From positions 1,051,501 to 1,115,500 of the forward strand of contig CM067077.1 of NCBI GenBank assembly GCA_033980235.1: a stretch of 64,000 bases of DNA. The letters run 5' to 3'. This stretch comes from Diadema setosum (Eukaryota > Echinodermata > Echinoidea > Diadematoida > Diadematidae). The translations under genes were made by a program, and so were the position numbers. Below are positions 34,684 through 45,900 of this stretch, one piece after another. The stretch's first letter is position 1. Each line of letters opens with the position of its first letter. Under the pieces are notes generated by a model. The model was not told the origin of the DNA, did no database searches, and saw only the letters and a list, made by a program, of their open reading frames with translations.

Positions 34684-34848
34684 CTGTAAAACATGATATT
34701 TTCGCGGCATGAAATTTTCGCGAATTGCCACTGGCATTCAATGCATGTAGTGTATACAAGAACTTTCATGTGCAATATAATTTTGCGAATCTTGGCGCTT
34801 GCAAAATTCGCGAAATTATAATGCACGCGAACATTCCTCGTTTTACAG
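34684..34848. mobile_element. 165-bp MITE, CTGTAAAAC family, in WDR33 3' UTR
   Basis: CTGTAAAACATG at left and CGTTTTACAG at right. The interior (TTCGCGGCATGAAATTTTCG, GAAATTATAATGCACGCGAA) is the reverse orientation of the copy at 14222. It starts 148 bp after the WDR33 stop. Confidence 0.8.
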
Positions 34849-35445
34849 TGTGGTAATCATAGGCATTGTTCAGCAAAATCCTGGGCCTCTACTTACATGT
34901 GTCATCCTCACAGTATGACAGCTTGCAATGTCAAGATTTCCAGTGGATGGTAATGTCTAAGGACTTTTACTCCATAAAAGGGTCAAAAAACAAAACAAAA
35001 CACCTCATGTACAGAATTCAGAGAGTCAGCAAACATTCCCTTGCTGGAAATGTATTGTTAGTACAGTCAACCTCTCATACTTTGACATTAGGGGGCATTT
35101 CAGTAAGCATTTTGTCAGATATATATACAGTGTATTTTTTTTTCTTCTTTTTTTTCTGACAGATTTGCTCTCAGCCAATCTGATGCAAGGATTTCATTAG
35201 CTTGAAACGGTTTGTCAGAAAAATATGTGACAAAATGCTTGATGAAATGCCACCAAGATCACTTATCTTGAAGGCAAAAAAAAAAAAGAAGAAGAAAAGC
35301 CACATAGTCCAAATTTGAATGTGTTGAGGCAATTCGATGTACACAGACCTTGAAGTTCATTTAAATTAAACCATTCCCCCTCCCCCTCCCCCCCCCCCAC
35401 CCCAAGAAAAGAAAAACCCCAAATCACTCCTCCTTCAGTCATTGA

Positions 35446-35451
35446 AATAAA
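35446..35451 (+). terminator. WDR33: Candidate WDR33 poly(A) signal
   Basis: AATAAA, 910 bp after the WDR33 stop and 112 bp before the SINE composite's target duplication. No stronger signal occurs closer to the stop. Confidence 0.4.
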
Positions 35452-35576
35452 CTTGATACGTATGAATTGAAAGAGCAGTGGGTATAAAAGTCACAAACTA
35501 GTCAGGGCTATAAGTGCTGTTGATGTTTATTATCCTAAAAGTCCCGTACAAATCATTCTGGGTATGAGAGAAATTT

Positions 35577-36293
35577 TGCAACTGATTGACAAATTGCCCT
35601 ACATCGACGTAAATAAGCACTGAATTGATCAGTGTTTTAGTAGTAGCCATGATAAAAAATCATGGGCGTACATACTCGAGCAGGATTCGAACCCACGACC
35701 TCCTGATCACTGATCAATTCAGTGCTTATTTACGTCGATGTAGGGCAATTTGTCAATCAGTTGCAATGAAAACATCTCGACGGAAGAAATTCATGAATTT
35801 GAATAACAAAGCAGTACCCGCTGCATGCTATAAGGACTAGAACCAACACTTGCTGTCGGGCGAAAGCTCGTGGGTTCGAATCCTGCTCGAGTATGTACGC
35901 CCATGATTTTTTATCATGGCTACTACTAAAACACTGATCAATTCAGTGCTTATTTACGTCGATGTAGGGCAATTTGTCAATCAGTTGCAATGAAAACATC
36001 TCGACGGAAGAAATTCATGAATTTGAATAACAAAGCAGTACCCGCTGCATGCTATAAGGACTAGAACCAACACTTGCTGTCGGGCGAAAGCTCGGTGGTC
36101 TAGTGGAGATGACGCCTGTACGGTGATCAGGAGGTCGTGGGTTCGAATCCTGCTCGAGTATGTACGCCCATGATTTTTTATCATGGCTACTACTAAAACA
36201 CTGATCAATTCAGTGCTTATTTACGTCGATGTAGGGCAATTTGTCAATCAGTTGCAATGAAAACATCTCGACGGAAGAAATTCATGAATTTGA
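35577..36293 (+). mobile_element. Fold-back tRNA-SINE composite with 13-bp target duplication
   Basis: One insertion flanked by ATGAGAGAAATTT (35564-35576 and 36294-36306). It holds an inverted partial copy (35577-35710), then three direct tails (ending about 35804, 36028 and 36293) joined by 67-bp spacers. The last copy is complete: A box TGGTCTAGTGG (36096-36106) and B box GGTTCGAATCC (36140-36150). The middle copy lacks about 44 bp including the A box. Repeat units are almost identical, so the event looks recent. Confidence 0.85.
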
Positions 36294-36306
36294 ATGAGAG
36301 AAATTT

Positions 36307-38653
36307 GTCGTCCAAAATATTACAGTAGTTTTGGAATTTGCAAAGAATAGAGAGCCATTTCTAGTGTGTTTTTCTCCTATTTCAGGATCTTGGTTTAGAA
36401 GCCCTCCTGATGATAAATGGATCAGTTAAACTAATAGAGTTTGTGTGATGTAAATGCTGTTGATAACGAGAAGGGCAGCATAAATTGATCATGAAACAAT
36501 CCTACCAATTGTGAACTTTGGCTCGTTTTATTTTTCTTTAAGGTCACTCATTTCATGGCAGTCTTACTTAGTCTGCCTTGATGTTAAGAAACAATACCAC
36601 TTTAACCCTTTCAACAAGTAAGTGCCCTTTTGTACAGTAAATACAGATGAATGCTTTCAAAGACTGCATTTGAGCAAGATTTGACATGCTGTGCCCAGCT
36701 AAAAGTTGTGACGAAATGCTTAACAGATCTCAGCTAGATGTGTGTTACTTTGTTGCCGCTGAAATGCATCAAAATATGATACACTGTATGTGGATAATGA
36801 GTATTGCCTAAAGTGTGTTATCACATAAAGGAGACTTATCAGTGGAGGCTCGGACACAATTCATTTCAGGAACCCTGGAAATGTATTGTTATTAGCTCCA
36901 CATGGAAAAGGAGTGTAATGGCTGTGGTAGAAATTGAAACTGCTTTGTAAAAGATCATCCCAAAGTAAAACATACAGATGTATTTTATCTGCCATCATGA
37001 GAATACAGATTAATTCAGGGACTGCCAAAGTTTACCCCCCTATGATGAGAGATGGAATGGAAGATATAACGTTTATAAAAATTCTCTCACCTTTCGTGTC
37101 CATGACCTTGGCATGTAAAGACCCCATGCAGTTTCCCAGGGAGAAAAACTCTGAATTCTCACACGGCATTTGAGACAAAGCTGGTAAACGCAAATTTTAA
37201 ACTACAATTCTTGTACCATGTTCAAGATGGCTGTAGAGGCAATCAAACAAACAGTGAAGAAGTTTCATGAAATTTAGACCTTGAATCAGGAAGTTATGAG
37301 ATTTAAATGATTGAATGTTGAACAAAATGGTGATATGTTTACCAACGACTCATGCAGATTGTAGATGCTAATGTTATGGTATCACAACTATGCCAATTAC
37401 GTACGATTTCAATCAAATTTCGTTAATGATGTAGGTAGGGGGCTAGATTGTTGACCAAAAATTTGATTTGATTGATATCTTTAATTAAAAAAAGTGAAAG
37501 AGATGTGAGTAAGATAGCATCACCTCTGATCTGTTTGTGTGGTTGCAAGCATGATTACTATTTGTTGGAAACATTAAACCTCAAGATTCCCAACTTTCTT
37601 ATTCTCAGTCTTGCTCCGATTATAACTTCCACCATTCCCTAAGCCTGATTTTACTCTATATAAAGGGAGATTCTATCTTGATGTCATGTTGCTTTTTATT
37701 AAAACAGAAAAATCAGAGAAATAGATCAATGGAAATTAGAAGAAAAATTCAGACACACAGAAAGAGTAATAAACTGTTAAAGGTGGCAAGTTTGTGTGAT
37801 GTAGGTATTGAGCAGTTCTCCATTTGTTTTGTAAACACACATTCACCAATTTTCAATTTTTCTCAAATATTTTGGCACTCACAGAACTCAAGTACTGGGG
37901 AGGACATGCAAAAACATATTACCCGGTACTCTCACTATATACCAAGAACAGGTTTAACCCTAATCCCACCGAGATTTTTGAGGGACTTGAAACCACCAGG
38001 GGGGCCTTTTTGGCCCCCCTTCAGATCTCAATTGTGGATCGTGCGATCCTCGCGAAAATTTGCACTAAGGTAGAGGCCAATGTAATCTACAAGACTGTAT
38101 AGTTTTTTTTTCAAATTTTAATTTATGTATTTTGTGTTAATTAATTTATGCTAATTTATGCAAAAATAAATTTTTGCCTATAAATAAAAAAATAATGCTC
38201 CAAGACTCCTAATTTTTGGTGAACATACTCTTTTCAATACCTCAACAATAATATTGAAGCAAATATTCAGCTTCATAATTATTTCTTATGTATTTCATTG
38301 TTTATTTAATTTCTTATGTATTTCTCTGTTTTTTACTTTTTGTTTTTGTTGTTTTTTCGTCAAAATTTGTTGCAGAAACTTTTTAAAGCATAATCAGGCT
38401 AAAATAAATCATTATCAGCCATTGAAAGTAAAAATATTTATTTTTATATGAATTTATTGCAAAAACACAATTTACATTGGATTTGTACAAGTCATGCTTT
38501 TGAGCAATTTTTGGGTCGACAAATTTTTGTCAAAGGGGTGTGGCTTCAAAACGGTATGCCCGGGAGTGGAAGTTCCCCTTTTTTTTTGAAAGAAAAAAGT
38601 CATAAAATGTCACCGCGAGACCATCAAGAGTTGCGGAATAATCACGCCCCCGC

Positions 38654-38687
<34 letters not shown>

Positions 38688-39144
38688 ATGGGAATGGGGT
38701 CAAAGAAATTTAAAATTGGAGAGCTGCTCAACACTTAGGGCCTACATCACACAGTTGCCAATTTGACTTATTCTCTAAACTTTGTCAGTTTATAGCTTTT
38801 TTGTGTGTGTGTGTGTCTAATTTTTCCTGAAATTGTCACTCCTCTATAGATGTACTTCTCTGATTTTTGTGTCTTTATAACAAAGCGTCATATTAGGATG
38901 GAGTCTTCTGCTGTTATGATGTGATCTTATTTATACAGCCTATGCCCATTTTTGCAGTCAGGAGTGAGATAGGATGAGATTCATGTTACCTTCTGTTCTC
39001 ACAGAATGCTACTGTTCTCACTCTGTGTTATATGTTGTAGTGGTCGTAAAGGTCTCTACACACATTGTCAAAAAATACTGTTCAACCAGAAGCATTAGTG
39101 GAACAAAACATTCTCACGTCGGAACCGATTACCTTTTTTTTTTT
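36307..39144. other. Intergenic, unassigned
   Basis: No gene. Around 37955-38060 there is AACCCTAATCCCACCGAGAT and a GGGGGGCCTTTTTGGCCCCCC palindrome. Near 38545-38600 a CGGGAGTGGAAGTTCCCC motif precedes the C homopolymer. These may be the two ends of an AT-rich dispersed element, but inverted ends could not be shown. Confidence 0.45.
38655..38686. repeat. 32-bp C homopolymer
   Basis: An unbroken run of C between CGCT and GATGGG; the length may be an assembly approximation. Confidence 0.9.
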
Positions 39145-39292
39145 TTTGCGGCATGAAATTTTTTGCGAATTACTACTGGCATTCAATGCATTTCCGTGTC
39201 AAAACCTTTCACATGCACTTTACTTTGGCAAATTTTGGCTCCTCACGAAATTAGCGAAAGTTTCATGCACACAGAAGTTTCTGGTTATACAG
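39145..39292. mobile_element. Eroded CTGTAAAAC-family MITE
   Basis: GCGGCATGAAATTTTTTGCG, then CTGGCATTCAATGCA and an end near TATACAGTATT, aligns with the 34684-34848 copy. A T run replaces the left end. Confidence 0.65.
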
Positions 39293-39601
39293 TATTAAGG
39301 AATGGTAGAGATGGATGTGAATATGTGTACACAAGTATTCTGGATTCATGCACGAAATGTATTGTGTATCTCTGGCCTGATCAGTTGTATATGTGAAAAT
39401 TGAATGATTTGCTATTTCATATTTTGTAAACATAATCATGATATGGCTCACTTGAAGACAGGAAGTCAATTATTTGTACAGACAATTCTCTGTAAGAGTT
39501 GAAGCTTGTTTAGTCACACTTCAGGTGACATATTAAAAACCAAACCTGTATGTATGTCAAACAGTTTTGTACACTGGCATTATGTTGTTTCACATTCTTG
39601 A

Positions 39602-39686
39602 CCCGTTGAGGACGGTTTGATTTTGCTACAACACGCATTTCCCATAGACACCTGCCCGAGTATACTCGGGACTCGTCCTCAACGGG
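39602..39686. mobile_element. 85-bp TTAA mini-element, copy 1
   Basis: CCCGTTGAGGACG at left and CGTCCTCAACGGG at right, flanked by TTGA and TTAA. The centre holds the palindrome CCCGAGTATACTCGGG. Confidence 0.85.
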
Positions 39687-40245
39687 TTAAAATTTACTGG
39701 AATTGATACATGAAACATGTTGCTTACATATTTGGTCAAAAACATGACTCATAAATTATAATGCTCAATTGAGTGTAAAAAAAAAAACACAAACAAAAGC
39801 AGTACCATGTACCAAGAATAAAAAATACACAACGCCATCTACTGTACATGTATTATCACAGAATGTGACTTGCTATAGTTAAAGATGTAATGAAAGCACT
39901 GTATTGTTGATTGCTGTGTTATGCTTCAATGCAGCAGTTTCTCAGAATGAGATCAGGGAAAGACACTTGTGTGTGTGTGAACTTCCAAGGTACCATACAA
40001 GTGTCTTGCATTACTTTACAGAAATACATGGTACATTAATGAAAATGGAGCTAGCAATTAGAGCTTAAAAAAAAAAGAAGAGAGAAACTGAAATAAATTT
40101 GATTTCGAAAAATCACACCAAATCATATGAAGTCTTAAGTTGCACTGATACCTGCACTGAAAAATACATATATTTTATTCACAAACATATCTGATAGAAT
40201 ATTACAACCTGCAACAAATCCATGTACAAATATTTACAATATGCC

Positions 40246-40276
<31 letters not shown>

Positions 40277-40283
40277 AGAGAGA
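40246..40283. repeat. Poly-A (28) plus (GA)n
   Basis: 28 A followed by GAGAGAGAGA. Confidence 0.9.
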
Positions 40284-40428
40284 AAAATACTACAGTAATG
40301 CAGAATAGGCATACCTGGGAATTGAATAGAATCATACTGAATGAATGCAATGAATCTTGTAGAATCTTGTAGCCAGGATGACCTTCAGATTAGTAATGTG
40401 CAATACTCTCATTCAACATAGATTTTCT

Positions 40429-40695
40429 CTCATTGGTCACTCATCGGAAGCAAAGTTAATCACTTCCAGCCACCCACCGAAGTGCATCAGATGACAGCCT
40501 GATAAATCTGACTTGTGTTGGTCGCCTATCAGGTCAGTGTCAGACACGTCGGGCGGTGATCCGATGAGGCAAGATCATCCGATGAAGATCACACGCAACA
40601 TGTCCGACACTGACTCGATAGTCGACCAACCAAGTCAGATTCATCAGACTGCAATCCGATACACTTCGATGGGTGGCCAATGAGTGACCAATGAG
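40429..40695. mobile_element. Long hairpin (fold-back) element, arms about 130 bp
   Basis: CTCATTGGTCACTCA at left and TGAGTGACCAATGAG at right. Complementarity continues through CGAAGTG, AATCTGACTTG, TATCAGGTCAGTGTC and related words almost to the centre near 40560. The left arm has a roughly 25-bp insert after 40445. Confidence 0.82.
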
Positions 40696-41319
40696 AAAAA
40701 AAAAAATTCTGTGGAGTGGGGGTGTAATATTCTTAATACTTTGATAATCAACATGGCATAAAGTTGGATTTTTTTACTCAAACTTAGCTGGTATCAAATC
40801 AGCATAGTGGTCATAACAGAGAACTCATCCTTCAGTTGCCACTTTGATCCCAGTAACTGGAGTAAGGAGCCCTTTGAGGACGACGACTATTAAATTAGTG
40901 GCAAAAGAAAGGTGGTGTGACATTTGCACAGCAGTACACCTGAGTGACCCTAATCTTTATATCCTCTTTTCTTCCTTTTTTACAACTGCACCTCCTAGTT
41001 CTCTTTTTTCGATCACCTTTAGGATGGTCCAGTTTTAAAAAGGTACCATTTTAACAAGCTATATACCATTTAAAAACTCAGTTTACTCTTTTAAACTTCT
41101 GTACAAAAGTGGAAATTCATTTTGGCCTACTTTTTGTTGGTTTTGAGCAAGGGGGTCACATATTAACTCTCATATTCAGACACTGGCTAGTTAAAATTGT
41201 AAGCTAATCGAATGAGGAATTCTCCATCTCAACAGGTCAACAACTTATGACATGTACTCTGAGATACAGTCTCTACCCTCTTCTATAGACAGCTTTAGAT
41301 TTGTGACACGGACATTTAA

Positions 41320-41404
41320 CCCGCTGAGGACGGATTGATTTTGCTACAACACGCATTTCCCATAGACACCTGCCCGAGTATACTTGGGACTTGTCCTCAA
41401 CGGG
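41320..41404. mobile_element. 85-bp TTAA mini-element, copy 2
   Basis: Flanked by TTAA on both sides (41316-41319, 41405-41408). It is almost identical to 39602-39686 and in the same orientation. Confidence 0.87.
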
Positions 41405-41654
41405 TTAAGACAATTGCTTTGGTCGTTCTCCTCTCTTTCTGCATCGTGGTGCTAAGTAGCTATAGATTACATGAGGATGCAGCCTATACAAAGTAAAATG
41501 GTGCCCCACATGATCATTGCATCAAGTAGTTCTCTGTGGTGTGAATTTGAGCGAACGCACAAACAGCCCAGAACCGACCATGCAAACTCGGATGACGCAA
41601 GTCGATATTTATAAGCAAATTTGTGCATGCACAGAACAGTCTCTTTTTCCTCTG

Positions 41655-41687
41655 AATATCTGCATAACTTAAATCTAAAGCTCCCTA
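41655..41687. repeat. Fragment of the 10790-11246 element family
   Basis: ATCTAAAGCTCCCTA, preceded by TCTCTTTTTCCTCTG-like sequence, matches the right end of that element; the remainder is too eroded to bound. Confidence 0.5.
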
Positions 41688-42690
41688 ATGTTGAATTAAC
41701 AAAGGGCACTTCTGCACAAAACACAAAATTGCATATTGTGATAAAATAAGGCAATATAGTGCACCCAGTACTGTACTATTCCACGCATTCATTTGACAAG
41801 CCATGCAATCTGTGGTTTCCTAGTGGCATGAGAATATTTTACACTCTTGTAAAAACAAGCATAACAGAAACAGTTCAGAAAGAATCAAGTGAACGATAAG
41901 TACCATACCATCAAGTTGAAACAGATATTCGTTGTATACTAGTAGCTGCAGAAACCAGCAACAGGTGGGATGGTTTACTTTACGGAGACAGCTCAGCAAG
42001 GATCTCCTCAAACACAACCATGTTATTCGTTGTACAGTACGTTGTAGCAAGCATTACATAAAATTTATAATTTATATCATATGTAATTTCTATCACTATA
42101 AGGCACAACTCTCAAGTATCAAGCTATTTTTGTGCCGCACAGTTATACGAGTATGAGTACGCCTACACACATCTAGCTGAAATGACCATGAGAAGCAGCA
42201 AACTGGCTTGGTAGTCCTACTCACATGACCCAAGTCACTGCTTTCAAATCAGAATACATTGTATTGTTCTCTGTGAAGATTAAAGAGATTGTGCTTTACT
42301 TTGACCAGAAATCACTTTCAGCCGCACAAATCATTACTAGTTATTAAAAAACTGAACCAGAATTCAAGTTTCTCTGTGCTAGTCAATCTTGTGGTATACT
42401 GAATGCAAGTGGCTGTTACAGCTGCTTGTGATATCTATGCAAAGAATCAATATTAAAGCTGTGTTATAACTGAGACAGAGGTGGGTTAAGGAATGCACCA
42501 AGAGTACTTTACAAGAGTCAAAATCAAGAATGCAGAATAACAGAAATCAGAAAACGAGATTGCAGTGACCCACTGTATGTGCAAAAAATCTCCAACCCTG
42601 TTTGGGACTACTGCATGTCACCATAAGAACAGTATGAGCTATATTAAATATTTCTAACAGCTGGACGTCAAAGAGTTCGCCAAATTCTCC

Positions 42691-42921
42691 TCAGGCTTCC
42701 GTGAGGTCATCATTGAAGTAGAGATGTATGGCGCGGAGGAACTCGTCGTCATTCATGCTCAGTTTGTAGAAGTCTTCGTCCTCGTCCGTGATGCCGTTCT
42801 CTTCCAGAGTCTTGTCCATATCCAGGTTCTGGCCTTCGTACTTCCAGGTGTAGCTGGCGGCATGCTGGTTCCACTTCAGATACCGCTGGAGAATCTCGTT
42901 CATCGTCTCCTCAGAGCACAC
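42691..42921 (-). CDS. CYB5D1: CYB5D1 coding exon 4 (terminal)
   Basis: 76 codons and a TGA stop (42691-42693). It contains [39 protein letters not shown] and the C-terminal YFNDDLTEA shared with human CYB5D1. The acceptor is AATCAG|GTG. Confidence 0.96.
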   Translation of the reverse strand: MCSEETMNEILQRYLKWNQHAASYTWKYEGQNLDMDKTLEENGITDEDEDFYKLSMNDDEFLRAIHLYFNDDLTEA

Positions 42922-45900
42922 CTGATTCAGTTAGAGATAAAAAGGCTTACTAAGTCTCAACTCTTCTTCTTTTTCTCTTCAATGTCAAATCAACACACAA
43001 CACAACTGTACTGAACATGACATTGAATGTGGTTTAATAAAGAATGGTGTATCTGCCACTACATTTCCACACATCTAATCAACGAGCCTTACTATGTATG
43101 GTTCCCTTATGGTGCGAGAATAAACAGGGAACTTGTTGGTAAGATTACTTGGTGTATTTTGTCAGTACTAGTCAAATAGAGCCTTAGAGTTTTGCTTCTG
43201 TAATGGGTTTCATTATGATTACAATGCAACAAGCACAATCTATTTTTATGTGGGGATTTTAAGACTGCTGTAAAGTCAAAAGAACTCATACATCTGCCCC
43301 CCCCCCCCCTTCCCCCTATTAAATGGGAAAAAAACCAACAACAACTCAAGAAAATGTAAATTCTACTTTTGGGAGTACAGCATGTTTAAATCCTCCTACA
43401 ATACAAAAGTACACTGAAAGAACTCTGCTTAGGGTAGGAAAATGGATGATGACAGCACAATCATGTACTTTCTTCCAGCAAAACTACAACCTATTGATAA
43501 TCTTTGTTACATTACAATTAAGACACTCATAATGGTAACACCAGACATCAAGAGCATTGGTGATTTTTTTTTCCTTTTTTTTTTTTTTGATAATCTATCA
43601 TTTGTTTGGGTGTTCTTAATCCTACAAGTGTACTACATGTACTTTTTATGAAAATGCAAGTAGTGATATTTTCATGTTTACAGGTCACTATATTAAGTAC
43701 ACACAAGAGCTGTAATACAGAGAAAGGGCTCTCTGTGTATTTTCAGTAATGACTGCAGAGGTTGCCTTAGGCGTATACTTCATCAACTCTTTTCCCTATA
43801 ACAAAGCCAGCCTTGATTTATAGGCAGATGCATCATGGAAGAAAACTTTCTCTTGCATAGTATTTCAGAAATTGAGACAGGCAAGACAGTTTAGTGAGTT
43901 GATGTCTTTGTGATGAAGAAGAACAGAGACAGAATGAGAAATACTGACAATCACTTTTCAAGAGAAAACATGACACCTTGATACCATGCACAAGATATAT
44001 GATGCATTCCTGATATTGAAGGCAATAATATTATCATGACTTATCATTTACTTCCATTTCATGCAGTTTGCAAATTGCACCAAAAAAAAAAAAACAAACC
44101 AAAAAACAAAACAAAACAAATATACTCTGCAGTGTATGGTATTGACAGTCCAACCCAGGTGGTCATCTCACCTCAATAATTTGTTCCTGGGAGGTCAGTG
44201 TGTTGATGATTTTGACTGTCCTCGTCTTCTTGGACAGAATGCCGATGCAGTAGCTCTCGTCTTTCCACCAGGGGCGGCCAAAGTCATTGGCCCAGTCCGT
44301 CCGGGGGCACGGAGGCGGAATGTGCACAAAGCGGCCATGAGGGGCGAAAGGGAACATGCACTTTGTCACAGGGTCGACATGTGTTCTGATCTGTAGAGTA
44401 GGAGGGAAAGAAGGTTGATGAGTTAACACTAAAACAGTTTAATAAAATCTTTCAAGAGTTGTGTCGAAGACCCGGCACACACTTCATTCTATAAAAGAAG
44501 TCACTATGATTGTGCTAAAGTAATCACTGAAGCTAAATTTAGTCAAAATAAGCCATGGAAGTGCTAAAAATGTGGGATCCTCACCCTTAACCCGTCAAGG
44601 ACGAGTCCCAAGTATACTTGCCCAGGGGTCTAGAAAATGCATGTTGTAGCAAAATCAGCCCATCCTCAATGGGTTAGTGCACTGTCTGCCTTAATTACAA
44701 CTAAAGCAGTTCTAAAACTTTTGGAAAAGGCTTAGTCAGCCTCAGTTACTTATTACAAATGTGACCCGCCATGTCGAAAGGATTCGAAAGTCACTGATGG
44801 TTGAGCAGAGAAAATCAAGTTTGAAGTCAGATCATCCAAATCGGTCAAAACCATCAACTTTCTGTTTTGGGCAGAATTTTGTAGTCTAATTTAATGTTTC
44901 TTCTATCATCTGCCCAAATTTTGAAGTGATTTCTGGGCCTTCCCTTGATCATGATTGCATTGGAATGCCGATTTCCTAGACCACTCGACATAGTCTCATA
45001 AAACCATTGATATCTCTGCAACCAAGTACTTTCTTTAGTCATGTTATGTTTAAAATTAAAGCGGAAGAGTAAAGGAATAATGTCGCATCATTTTGAGAAA
45101 CTCAACTTCCCCCAGCTTTCGGATCCTTTTGTTGTAGCAGGTCACAAACACTAAACTATAATTAGCTACATAATCAGTGATGTAAACAAAATCTAAACAC
45201 TGGTGACAGTTGAAGACTTATTCAATAGGAGAAAAAAAAATGGGATACTTACATCTTGTGTTTTTCTGTCAAACCAATGCGAGATATCTTTCCCTGCACA
45301 AGCAATGATGGGCTTCAACAGTACACTTCCTGCAATGGCGACAGACAATTTCACAATGATGAGAGTGAACATTTCCTACAACGGTACAAAGTGTACATTG
45401 TGAATCATTCTGAATCGCAAAGCAGCACAATGCAGATTAGGACATTTTTATATGATGAAAAATGATTTGATTTCTTTCCTGAGAGATTAAATTTGAAAAA
45501 ACAAAAAACAAAAACAAGCTCTACCACCAGGAAGAAGCAGTAGGCCTACGTGTAATTCAAGCAATCTGAAAAACAAAACAAAACATGAAACTAAAAACTC
45601 TAGAAAGAGCCATGACAACTTACAAACCTGGAACAGCAACTTTTCTCTATACAATTTGTAGGCTTACTCTAGACAATCTAGAGGCTAGAACACTTTAGAA
45701 ACTATGTTAAGATTTAACATTTGACCACAATTTGAGATAAGTGCCTTTGCAGACACCTGAAGGTTATTTTTTTTATTATTATCTTGGAAAACAGCTCAAA
45801 ACGGTAAAAACAAAATTCATATGGACCAGTCCAAACAGTTCAGCTTGTCCCTTTCACGTTTTTATTGTTTGTAACTCTAGATTCTCTAATGGTTTATAGC

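Larger units (their letters stand above)
34537..35470 (+). other. WDR33: WDR33 3' UTR (probable)
   Basis: No coding signal follows the stop. The first good AATAAA downstream is at 35446-35451, which would give a 3' UTR of about 0.9 kb. It would include a CTGTAAAAC-family MITE (34684-34848) and T-, A- and C-rich runs. The 3' end is not certain. Confidence 0.45.

Noticed and set aside
36096..36165. tRNA gene
   Set aside because: A and B boxes are present but the sequence repeats with a shared SINE tail and does not fold as a clean cloverleaf.
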